DNA of 64,000 nucleotides. Source: Coemansia sp. RSA 487 (lineage: Eukaryota > Kickxellomycota > Kickxellomycetes > Kickxellales > Kickxellaceae). The stretch's first letter is position 1, and every line of letters begins with the position of its first letter. The stretch is taken from assembly GCA_027577595.1 (NCBI GenBank), contig JANBRJ010000081.1, forward strand, positions 16,054 to 80,053, given 5' to 3'. Both the position numbers and the translations under genes were made by a program. Below, piece after piece: positions 20,267 to 30,700 of the stretch. Below the pieces are notes generated by a model. The model did no database searches, was not told where the DNA came from, and worked only from the letters and a program-made list of their open reading frames with translations.

Positions 20267-20879
20267 TTTACTATTGAGGTTTTTGCTTTTTTAGCTTTGA
20301 ATCTCTTTTATGCAGATATACTATCTAAAGGTAGAGCACTAATTTCGTTACCGCAACTATAAAGTAGTAGGGAATAACGATTTAAATTGTACTATAAGAA
20401 ACGACTATATGTAAAGTTCGCTAATTTGAAGAAAAAAGAGAAGGAAAAAGAAAAAAGTATTTTTGCAGCTTGTTTTCCCTCGTCCATTTTGGTGGGTTGA
20501 AAATTTTATTGAAGCGCTTCCAATAACAGCAAATCGAACGAACCCAACGCAAATTTATTCGCCCTCTTTTTGGCAGCACAACTATGCTTCTTTTTTAGAG
20601 CAAAAAAGAAACCTTTGCTCATTGTGCAAAAAGCCATGGCAGAAAATGGACATGACTGTCTGCTATATATTTTCATCCCCAACAAAACCAGAATGATGTA
20701 CATTTACTTGCCACCTTGCTTCGCACGCCAACAGAACACATTTGACGACAAAAGTCTTTGGAGTCATTGAATATGTCAGGGGTGCAAAAATGAAAGAGAT
20801 AAAATTTTTTTCGCCGATTCGATTCGTCGTAATCACGGTCTGCAGGATAGATCTAGTCATTGATCAGCCAAGACGATGA
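20267..20879. other. Intergenic spacer, no gene seen
   Basis: AT-rich upstream region of eIF4A running to the 3' end of the Sws1-like gene; only short non-conserved ORFs. Confidence 0.45.
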
Positions 20880-21347
20880 TCAGTCCCCCACTGTTGTTGC
20901 TCGCTGGCGCTGCAAACACACGCTGAAAAGAATGTCAGCAAGCACTTTCGGAGGCAACGCCTCGATGCTGTACCGCGACTGTGTAATTGCGAGTAGCACC
21001 GCGGTCGTGTGTACGCAGAAGGTGGCTCCTCCAGTGGCTGGCTCTGTGCATGCAGTACACAGCCTTCCTGGAAGCACACAATAGCAAGCAGCGTCATCGA
21101 GCTTGCTCCCTGCGCGGAACAGCACCCGTCCACTGCTCACAAGACACGCAATGCCGCTGTCTACAATTGCCAGTGCCGATTGGATATGCTCACGCCCGAG
21201 AATCGCATATAGGTCAGCAAGGCAGCCATCTCTTTGGCTCTGTGTGATAGCGGTGGACGGCGGTTCTGAGCCCGCGTCTGCTGGAGAACCCAGACCCAGG
21301 CTCATCTCCTTCATAATGGCGCAGAGATGCTGGTCCACATATTCCAT
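20880..21347 (-). CDS. Sws1/ZSWIM7-like SWIM-domain protein
   Basis: 155 residues, close to human ZSWIM7 (140). Sws1-type proteins are core members of Shu complexes, which bind Rad51 paralogues and promote Rad51 filament assembly in homologous recombination. Sequence support: LADLYAILGREHIQSALAIV matches the ZSWIM7 helix preceding the SWIM region. Next come VDSGIACLVSSGRVLFRA, paired cysteines (ACYC, LCTAC), FCVH (the CxH half of the SWIM signature) and TTAVLLA, corresponding to KHLLAVYL. The Cys pair is spaced C-x2-C rather than C-x-C, so which cysteines bind zinc is unclear. Single exon; ATG at 21347 fits the family N-terminus. Confidence 0.75.
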   Translation of the reverse strand: MEYVDQHLCAIMKEMSLGLGSPADAGSEPPSTAITQSQRDGCLADLYAILGREHIQSALAIVDSGIACLVSSGRVLFRAGSKLDDAACYCVLPGRLCTACTEPATGGATFCVHTTAVLLAITQSRYSIEALPPKVLADILFSVCLQRQRATTVGD

Positions 21348-23189
21348 GGCTCTTTGGTTGCAAGTCAGTAGTAGTACAAGAACAGATGTTTTGTGGATTT
21401 TTTAAATGCAGAAACCGAGCTGAAGAAAAGAAAAAGCGTGTTCACAGAAACTCCCCCCTTTCCGCAGCCAAATAAAGCAGTGCAAATGTTGAAGCATCAC
21501 TTGATTACGATTTCGACTTTTGATCGATTTGCATTTCCATTGTCACCATTCAAAAGGAGGTAAACTCCACAGTAGATGCCAATTAAGGAACTAAAGCCGC
21601 AAACAGCACCCATGGTCTATGCGTAGTGGCCAGTCCTTTCTCATATTCATCGTGGGAAGACCGAGCTACCAGATTCCAACTTGAGATTATCATATTTGCT
21701 GCAATAGGAAAGCCCAGATCACCTTGGCGTATAAGCCTATTGTAGCGCAGATTGTAACACTGTTGAAGAGTAAACTTGCTGTCAACAGTCTCTTACAGAA
21801 TAAAGTGCTACTTATACAACTTTTTCAATGCCGAGATTTGTTCGGGGGTATGAGCCTGTGCACATGGACTCTCTTCAACCAAAGTGGACTTGGCAGTCAC
21901 GGTTTTGGTAAGCGATCGCCTTTCGTGATTGGCAAGCGTAGACACCACCTTCTTGTTTGGGTTTTTTATCCTGAATCTGTTCTGCATAGATGATGCTGCC
22001 TCTACCTGTGTTGGTTCACAAGGATCTCAATGTCCTTCGTTTCCGTCACTGCGGCATCCATCACACCTGGGACGAAGGTATCTATAGATACTGACGGTTT
22101 TGGCCTGATCGCCTTTGCTCTGGATCTCTCCTTCTGCACAGGCGGACCTGGTTTCTTGCGATTTGCACATTTGTCGCTGTTTTTACTGCTCCACTGTGAC
22201 AATCTATCAGTGCTTCTTCCAGCATGATGATAGGCGCACTTCCTATATTTTCCTAATGCGAGGTAAAGAACTACCAATTTTACTTGCTATTTTCCGGCTT
22301 CCCCATTAGGCAATGTATTTCTTTTTGGATTGTGACCCCGTGCTTGTTAAATGTCGATTGTCATATTTTAGTTTCAAGATAGTAAGGTTACGCAGGCTAG
22401 ATAGATTTTCTCTTCTTCCGTTGAGATTTCGGACATTGCCTTTTGAAGAAATATCGCCGCCATGACCAACGGATAGAATGAAAAACACATTCCGTTTCGG
22501 TGGCGATGAAGAGTAATATAATAATTTCCTCATGTGATTATAGGTGCATAAATGTGAATGTGCCATTCCCATTACATCAAGAAAACCACACATCCTTCCG
22601 TTTTGGTGGACTACTTTCTTATTAAGGGAGGTTCATTGCCTGTACCCGTCGTCTGCATGCGCTGTAGTGCTGGAAATCCAAGGACGCACTTGCTTATTAC
22701 CAAAATCAAGTGACACAAGTTGCAGCAATGCATGTCAAAATTCATCACATACTTTCACAATGCCCGAGAAATTTTAACAACAAACTACCATATCTGGCAT
22801 TGTATTGTATGATCGTCTTTGCCCTCGACAAATAAGACAATATCAAAAACAGACGTTGCAATATGCGTACAGAAAAATTGAGAGCACAAAAACATTCAAG
22901 TGGAGTGTGACCATATTTGGTTCTCGTTGTTTGACAAGAGCAAAGGGGCTTTTGTGCTTGATTGTTCCTCGCCCGACACGACTCCCACCATCCATTTCTC
23001 TCTACGGGGTTCGCCTTGTTTGGATATCGTATAAAAAGTAAGCAACAAATGTTTGATTCAAATCTTTCAAAAGAACATTCATTACTAGCGGTGTGTTCCA
23101 TTTAATTTTCGTTTTTCTTTTTCTTTTCCACGCCATATTACCTAACCAAGCCCTGATTAGTCCATCATATAATTATTTAATCTCTGGAA
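21348..23189. other. Long gap with gene debris
   Basis: 1.8 kb with no intact gene. It contains the minus-strand coding-like fragment at 21808-22187 and a weaker one near 22312-22490. The last few hundred bases presumably hold the promoter of the JEN1-like gene. Confidence 0.45.
21808..22187 (-). pseudogene. Frame-broken coding-like fragment, unknown family
   Basis: Two adjacent minus-strand open stretches look like coding sequence but lie in different frames. The upstream one (about 22187 to 22005, after a tgtcacag acceptor-like site) is polar and basic (NRKKPGPPVQKERSRAKAI) and ends at a TAG at 22002-22004. The downstream one (22005 to 21808) reads VEAASSMQNRFRIKNPNKK and ends EQISALKKLYK before TAG. 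One extra base at about 22004 would join them. A pseudogene, an assembly indel or an unrecognised short intron could each explain this. No family recognised. Confidence 0.35.
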
Positions 23190-24731
23190 ATGTCAAAGGC
23201 ACATAGTATTAACGAAGAGGCTTTAGTTGAAACATCACTTGGTCACAGCGAGGACAAGAAATCCGAGCACCAGCTGTCATTTGACGATAATGCACAACCT
23301 ACTACTTCAATAAGGTCGGTGAAACAAGTGGTATATGACCATCTCGGCGAGTTTTTCAAAAAGCCCGACCCCAGAAACAAGCCTGGAAACCCGGCGAAGA
23401 TTCTGCGCCTTACTCCGCATCAGGCGTTCACATTTTCAGTTGCATTTCTCGGGTGGATGGTAGATGCTATCGACTTTTTTTGTGTGTCCTTGTCGACCAC
23501 CGAGCTCGCTACAGCGTTCGGCAAAGAGCCGTCCCAGGTGACATCGGCCATCACTGTAACTCTCATGCTGCGTCCGATTGGCGCCCTGCTATTCGGCATC
23601 ATTGCTGATAGATTCGGCCGACGCATTCCTCTCATGGTCAACCTGTTCCTGTTTACCGTTATTGAGGTTGCTTCAGGCTTTTCAAAAAACCTCCCCACAT
23701 TCATTGGACTCCGTGCTGTGTATGGAATACTGATGGGTGGTGAGTGGGGACTGGGAAACTCGCTGGCAATGGAAGTGCTTCCGATTAAGAGCAGGGGCAT
23801 TTTCTCTGGTATATTGCAGGAAGGCTACGCTGTGGGGAACCTGGTGGCTGCCATGCTGTACTATGCGATAGTTCCACATCTCGGGTGGCGAGCCCTTTAC
23901 TGGATCTCGATCATACCGGCAGTCATCACAATTTTTCTAGCGTATTTCTTGAAGGAAAGCAGCGTTTGGCAGCAGACGCGCCAAGAGCAAAAAAACGCCT
24001 CCAAGCGCTTCCACACGACGTTTGTCGATATGCTAAAGAAGCACTGGTTGCGCTGCATCCATGCGATTATTCTGATGGCTGGAATGAACTTTTTGTCGCA
24101 TGGAAGCCAGGATTTGTATCCGACATTCCTGAAAACACAGCTTGGGTTCACGCCAAAGCAGGCGACTATTGGCACCGTGGTAGGAAACCTTGGCGCAATT
24201 GTGGGCGGCATGTTCTTCGGTTATATATCAGAGTACCTTGGTCGCCGCAGAACAATCGCCATATGTACAATCATTGGAGCTTGTTTTATTCCTCTTTGGA
24301 TCGTCCCTAAACAATTCGGACAGCTTTTGGCTGGTGCCTTCTTCATGCAGGTGTTTGTCCAGGGCGCTTGGGGCGTCATTCCCGTATATCTCAGCGAAAT
24401 ATCTCCTTCGCAGTTCCGCGCTACTTTCCCTGGTCTTGCTTATCAGCTTGGAAACCTCATAGCTGCTAGTGCTAGCCAGATCGAGGCAACAATGGGCGAA
24501 AAGAATCCATTGCCAGAGCTCCGCAATGGGAAAAAGATACCCGATTACGGTAGAGTTCAAGGGATCCTTATTGGGATCATCTACGCTTGCGTTTTTGTTT
24601 TGGTGATACTGGGAAAGGAAGAAAAGGGCAAGAGCTTTGCCGTCGAAAGCAAGCAAGTGGATTCGTGTAGCTCCAGCATCAACGAACCACCACCGCCCAC
24701 TTCTAATGATACTGAAAATGCTTTCAAATAA
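23190..24731 (+). CDS. JEN1-like monocarboxylate/H+ symporter (MFS)
   Basis: 513-residue plasma-membrane transporter of the sialate/carboxylate:H+ symporter group, expected to import lactate, pyruvate or related acids. After a hydrophilic N-terminal tail of about 75 residues the protein shows about 12 membrane segments. The first begins FTFSVAFLGWMVDAIDFF, typical of Jen1. Next come the MFS loop motif DRFGRRIPLM, RAVYGILMGGEWGLGNSLAME, and the second-half motif GYISEYLGRRRT. The C-terminal tail is Ser/Pro-rich. Substrate is inferred from family resemblance only. Start ATG at 23190, single exon. Convergent with CHS7. Confidence 0.88.
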   Translation: MSKAHSINEEALVETSLGHSEDKKSEHQLSFDDNAQPTTSIRSVKQVVYDHLGEFFKKPDPRNKPGNPAKILRLTPHQAFTFSVAFLGWMVDAIDFFCVSLSTTELATAFGKEPSQVTSAITVTLMLRPIGALLFGIIADRFGRRIPLMVNLFLFTVIEVASGFSKNLPTFIGLRAVYGILMGGEWGLGNSLAMEVLPIKSRGIFSGILQEGYAVGNLVAAMLYYAIVPHLGWRALYWISIIPAVITIFLAYFLKESSVWQQTRQEQKNASKRFHTTFVDMLKKHWLRCIHAIILMAGMNFLSHGSQDLYPTFLKTQLGFTPKQATIGTVVGNLGAIVGGMFFGYISEYLGRRRTIAICTIIGACFIPLWIVPKQFGQLLAGAFFMQVFVQGAWGVIPVYLSEISPSQFRATFPGLAYQLGNLIAASASQIEATMGEKNPLPELRNGKKIPDYGRVQGILIGIIYACVFVLVILGKEEKGKSFAVESKQVDSCSSSINEPPPPTSNDTENAFK

Positions 24732-25170
24732 ATAATATTTCAACCAGTAGATAGATATGACAGCCACATCTATTAACCAACGACCATTAAGGGAAAGCTT
24801 GTATAAATTTAGAAAAGTCTGTAAAGTATCAATGTTTTTTATGTTTATTAGCGCGAAAAATGTCTACCAAAGTGCTTGCCCACGGAAAGAAATTTGTAAA
24901 CGTACGGAAAAGAGAGAGAGAGGAAATAAAATTTGAATCGTTTGTTCAAGAAAGGAAGGCTTTAATAGATGGAAAAGAGGGTAGGAAAGGAGGAAAGTCT
25001 GTTGTAGTGACAATGGAGATGGAAATATAGACAGATAGCTCTGCAAATACTGGCTTCATCATCTACGGATTAAGGAGTAGCTGGTAAAAGTAGAAAAACT
25101 CTAGACCAAAAAAACGGGTTTAAAAAGCCTTTGGTCGTAACCACGATATTATAGGGAGGGAAACATTTCT
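24732..25170. other. Convergent 3' spacer
   Basis: AT-rich spacer between the JEN1-like and CHS7 stop codons. No gene or RNA feature recognised. Confidence 0.5.
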
Positions 25171-26872
25171 CTAGTACTTGTACACATCGTCATACTCTTC
25201 GCTATCGTCAACGGTGATGGTAGACCAGAATCCGTAGACGCAAACGAGGGCGGCTGTATCGAGAAGGGTAGCAAAGAATGCGCCATCGATCTTGCTATTC
25301 GATCCGGTGCATATTTTTTCGCTGGCTCCAAACATTAGCGCCTGGGCAACAGCGAAGCAGATGAACGCGCACAGTAGCCAAAGCAGTGGGCGACGCACGG
25401 CAAGGAACTTGACCACGATGATTGTCTGCATAACCATGAAGATAACAATAGCGACCAGCGGGAATACCAGGTATATGGTGAAGAGACCATACGAAAGGAA
25501 GGGCTGGCTGGGCTTTGGCTGCAGTCCACTCGAAACACCAAATGCGGTGTCCACGGCAATAAAGCCCATGGTGATGAATATGACAATGCCAACACCAACA
25601 AATGTCAGGATGGAGGCAAACGAACCATCAGCCATAAACTGGAAACCTAGATGTAGGAAGATGAGAATAAATAAATGACGCACACATATTAGTTACAGCG
25701 ATGACAATACCCTCCTCCACATTCAAAATCCTGTATGCCATTATTGGCATCCGAGCTTCGTCGCAGGTGCTGGCTGATGCAAGGGAATGTCAACTCTAGC
25801 CACGATACTTACCGACAGAGCCGAACAAAATGAGTATGCAGAAGAATGCCACTACAAGCGCAGTGTTGACTGCGCCAAGCCACTACAAAGTGCGGAACGT
25901 AAAGTCAAGATCGTTTCATAGGAAGCAATTTCGGACAAAGGCAGACTAGGTGTTAGTAGAGTGCGGTGAATGAGAGGATGAACAAAGAACATTTTTACTG
26001 TTCAGTCCATTGTATAGCGCAGGCCGGTTGGCGCAGCAAAGATAATGCACACACAATGAAATCTATGGCATAAGCATACTAACACATGTAGTATCAGCTT
26101 AGAGAAACTGAAAATGCTTACCCTGTTTGCTGTTCTAGAGTTGTGGATGAAATCAGCACCGGCAATGTTAAAAGCCAGCATGATGGCGAACAGGAGAAAC
26201 AACACGGTTATTTCTCGCCGACCTATAAATGACAACCAAGAAAACACATCCTTTGAAAGAAATTGCACCAATGTGTTAGATTTCGTTTGCACAAGCGCAG
26301 GTCATTGCAGAGAAGGACGCGCATGATTTATTTGTTTATTGGTTTGCCAGCCAAGACTTCTGCACAATGATACAGATGAGGGGATATCATGCAGCTGGCT
26401 CTCGCTATTATAGCTGGCTCCACACATTTGTCCCAACATCCTTAATATGCACCAAAGAATAATGAAGTTTTGGCATCTTTCTTGGCTGTATGCATCCGAA
26501 AATAGGACACATTGGGTATTTTGAAGCAACTTACCAACAGCAGCAATCTTGCGATGGGCACGGAACGCCAGATACATCATGACCAGAAAGGCAATGATGG
26601 AGGCGACAAAGTCAGCTACAGAGAACAGCAAAAAATAAGAGCAAGCTTGCAAGGATTAGAATGTATGTACAAAGGCCACAGAGTCTGAAGAGTCGTCGGG
26701 CGCGAGACAAGCTTCATTGCCATCTGCTTGTTTACTTACGAAGGTTGACGATGAACGAGCTTCCGGCCGAATAGCCGTGCAGACTGCATGATGGCAATTC
26801 ATAGTCTTTAAACACACGGCACACTGGCAGCGGCGAGCGGTCGCACAGGCTGGTAAAGTCTCCGTATTTCAT
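25171..26872 (-). CDS. CHS7: Chs7-type chitin synthase export chaperone (5 exons)
   Basis: Multipass ER membrane protein required for ER exit of class IV chitin synthase (Chs3). Exons read on the minus strand are 26740-26872, 26535-26615, 26122-26222, 25813-25882 and 25171-25646; all gtaag/ag junctions keep frame, giving 286 residues. The N-terminus MKYGDFTSLCDRSPLPVCRV matches the Chs7 signature (CxRTPLPLC). Later landmarks are HRKIAAVGRRE, the HNSRTANR loop and GSVGFQFMADGS, equivalent to the yeast NGFVGFQLYEDGT segment. About seven hydrophobic segments are present and the C-terminal tail is acidic (DDSEEYDD). Introns are 124 to 312 bp. The order and split codons support the model strongly; RNA evidence was not available. 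Confidence 0.9.
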
Positions 26873-27752
26873 AGCGCCGCTTCTAACAAAACGTGGGTCG
26901 GTTGCGCGTGGATGTCCCGGAGACAAAGAAACAGTTCAAGCAGGCAAACAGAAAAGGCTAAAAAAAGCAACCAGGGTAGTGGATTAGTGCAAAAAGAGAT
27001 GACGGTGATAAGAGCAAGAAGGAAAATTGCAAATGCTTAATTGCAACAAAAAAAGAAAGTGTTAAAAAAGACGCAGTATAAAAATGGGCGTTGGAGAACA
27101 AAAGAAAAGGAACTCTTGACATTGGTGGCGTCTCAACGCTCGCGCATCAAAACAGAAGACAGCTTGAAACTCACCAAAACAAAGACTTGCTGCTGCCTGC
27201 TGTCTGCTGCCTGCTGCCCATCCCCACTTTTTTAGCTGTGCTTTTTTTCTCGCACCCCCACTGCCCCCGTCCGTTGGGCCAGTTGGAAACAGTCTATTTC
27301 TTTTCTGCCACAAAGAAAGAGGACCACTCACAAGGAAAGAAGAAAAAGCAAGCCCAAAATGCATGCACGTATACTTTCAGATGTGCGCACGATTAGTGAT
27401 CGACAAAGATGCATTTTGGTTCCTCTTTTTTATTGTCATCAGATATTCGGCTCGGCTCGGCTCGGCTTTGCCAAAAAAGTGAACTGGCTGGGATCATCGT
27501 CAGCACCTGACTTCCAAGACTTGTGTGTTGGTGGACAGTGCTGAGTAGGCTTCCTTTTCCTTCTGCTTCACAACTACTATCACGCAATCTCTTGAAACCA
27601 CTTGGTAAGCACTTTTTACGTTTCTATACAGGGCACACATTTTCTACCTTCTACTTTTCTGCCGTCCATTGCCGCATCGCCGCTACTTGTGTTTTTTTGG
27701 CATTTAGAACAGAACAAAAATACTAAGCGCACATCACTTCACGCGCGTTTTG
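26873..27752. other. Divergent promoter region of CHS7 and NOT1
   Basis: 880 bp. It includes a run of GGCTC units near 27446-27467 and a possible NOT1 5'-UTR exon ending at a gtaagc donor near 27604. No protein gene seen. Confidence 0.45.
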
Positions 27753-30700
27753 ATGGGTACGATTTAAGCAGCATTGTAACTCTGCCATCCCACGGCTGGC
27801 TGATTCAAAGCCAACTGAAATAAACACATACATTTCAAATTGCTTATTAAATGCTCGTCTCTTTTTAGCTCCATGTGATTTTTTGTTTCTGTAAACGCGT
27901 ATTTACTGTGTTTCTTGCTCGCACTCCGCAACAGGTACAATCTCATTTCATTACTATTCTCAATTCACTAATAACTCGTTCGTTTGTTTTTACTTTAGAT
28001 TCACGTCCAGCATCCGATATCAGCACAGAAAGTACAGCTGCCTGCGCACACGTATTCAATCTAGTTTCTTCGCTAAACACTGCCAATCTCGACTTTTGCA
28101 TTGGACGCGTGAAAGAGGTAAGCTATAATTTTCTATTCCATTACCTATGCTGCTGTCTGAAATGACAGAATCGTTATTTCATATTTTTGTAAAGACTAGC
28201 GCTAAATCTTGCATCCCCTCTATTTTTCTTTTCACATCTCATAGCTCATTCAGCAGCAAGGACATCAGATTCTTGTTTTCTATTTGCGCAGTTTGCTGCT
28301 CGTCCACGCTTTGCTTGACAGCCCAGAAACAAAACACCTGACTAGCGCTGATCTGCAGACCGTTGGTGCAGTTATCGAAGGAACACTTGCTTCGGCCAAG
28401 GACGCATCAGCTGCTTCTGGTCTCCTCGTGCAGGCGCTAGACTCTCAGCTTGCCGTACCAGGATTAAGCGAAGCAGAAACCAGTGTACTTGCGACTGTTT
28501 CCCAGTGTCAGGTCGAGCACGCTATAACATTCGTTCAAAAGAACTATTGGGTCTCCCTAGCGGCTATTTCTGCTCTTACCAACTCTGTAAATCCGGACAT
28601 TTCCCGCCAGGCACGGTCGCTTCTACCTACCTATCTCGCTCGATTCTCAGCGGAGAGACAAACAATCGATCCGGCGCAAGAGCGCATTCTCCCATTTATT
28701 ATCAGCAACATCGCTTTGGTCGATTCTGATTTAAACCCAAAACACACAGTAAAAAACACAGTACCGCACAGCATGGGCCTCGCCGAACAGCTTCTCCGTG
28801 CCGGGTCCAACGCGTCAATTGGCGATGTGGTTTCAGAATTTGCCAGCCAAAAGGGCACCGGCACTCAAAACAACAGCAGTGACTCTACATTGAATGTCTT
28901 GTCCGTCGATGACGTGGCAAGGTCTATGGCCTTGATTGCTTCCAATATGCACGATGGCGAAAAGTGGAGCGCGTCAGACTTTGCAAAAGGGATATGTCAG
29001 CACTGTCCCAATCTTAGCTGGGAGGACGTTGTGTATAGACTGCCTTACGCGAACCTCAGCATCCAAAATGAAGCTGGTGCAGTTTTTGTTGTCGAGACGT
29101 TCCTTGCCGCAACTGCAGGACAAAGCAGACCTTTTCCATACTCGTTTATGTATGAAATCTGGCCCGATTCGCAAGCGCAGATGGCATTTCTTCGCTATGC
29201 TCTTCGTGCACAGGCGATTGCGGAGCATCTTGTTGATAAGCACATGCCCACGCTGCTTCTCGATCCGCTAGACTCGCTATACCAGGTCTACCATTCAGAA
29301 TTTTCGCGCATCGTTGCATCCCCTTGGAACTCGCTGTCACTTATTCTCGTGCTATCGCATTTGCTGGACAGCAAAGCAAGCGAGGACGCCAAAGCGCTTC
29401 TTGATCACGGCACTTCTCAAGAGCCTCTCCTTGTCACTTTAGCGTTTGCTCGTCTTAAAGTCCAGCACCCGCGACTTCAGTCTCTCTTACAGCACAATAT
29501 TGCGCGGTTCCTCAAACGCGAATTCAACAGCAGCTCGCTTTTCTTTGAGCTCTTCCGTATCTGCGAAAAGAAAACGATGCTGGCCTTTTTCTGCAACCTG
29601 CAGCGCAAGGACCCTTCGTTTGCCCGCCATATCCTGGGTGTTCTCGTTGATCTTGGCGTTATCAACAAAATTCTTTTGCTTCCGAAGCGCGAGGACATTA
29701 TGATGCTGGACTTTATTGTCGAGCTTGCAATCCTTGCGTCGCGCAGAGGCTTGTTGTCCTTTGATTCTTGGTTCCCTGGTCTTCTGGCGGAGCTGGGCGG
29801 TGACATTCTACATGCATCGCTGGAGATTTTGCATACCAAGCTTCAGCTCGAGTCTGCTAGGCAGCGTGGAGAAGATAGCGGCGTTACAGGATTTTCGGCT
29901 GCGGAATTTACCATCATGTTCAAGTCTCTCGGAGCTGTAAACATGTCACCAAACAATGCTGCAAACCTCAAGGCTCTTTACTCGCAGTTCCTTGAGCTAT
30001 CAAATGAGCTGGAGCGATTTGAAAACGAGTCGAACGCGGACGACAGCCGTATCGAGAAGGACGCGGAGTCGCTATTTCTGCATCTATACCGCGGAGAGCT
30101 TTCTGTCGAAAAGATGGTTGACACTCTTGAAAGTCTCTACGACTCGCTCCAAGTGTACAAGCGTAAGACATATGCGCACGTTGTAAGATATCCACTCGAG
30201 GAATTTGCCTTTTTTGAAAATTATCCTGACAAGGAGCTTGCGATCACTGGCCAGCTTGTTGGCTTAATGCTGCAACGGCACATACTTTCCGCTGCCAACG
30301 AGCCTGCGTTTTTGGACATGATTTCTCGCGCGCTGCATGGACCTTCCACATCCAAACTATTCCGATTTGGTCTTACGGCGCTACAGATGTGCCAAGCAAG
30401 AATCGAGCAGCTTCCAGTCTTCTGTGCTGCTATCTACCAGATTCCATCGTTTCGCCAGTTGAATGGGTCGCCTGTTGTCCAACTTGTTCAGTCGATCATA
30501 GACTCTTCGGTGCCTCAGCGTAGCGGCAGTGCAGACACAGGACTGTCTGATGATCAGCAGGGTGGGGTGGGCTCAGGCGCTGCCGGTGGTCGAAACGGCT
30601 CAGGCGGAATTGGCACTGGTGCAGGCGGCGGTGTCGGTTCCTCAGGCAACGCGCAGGTGTTTTGTAGTGTCAAGCCTTTGCCACTGATTCAGATTGACGA

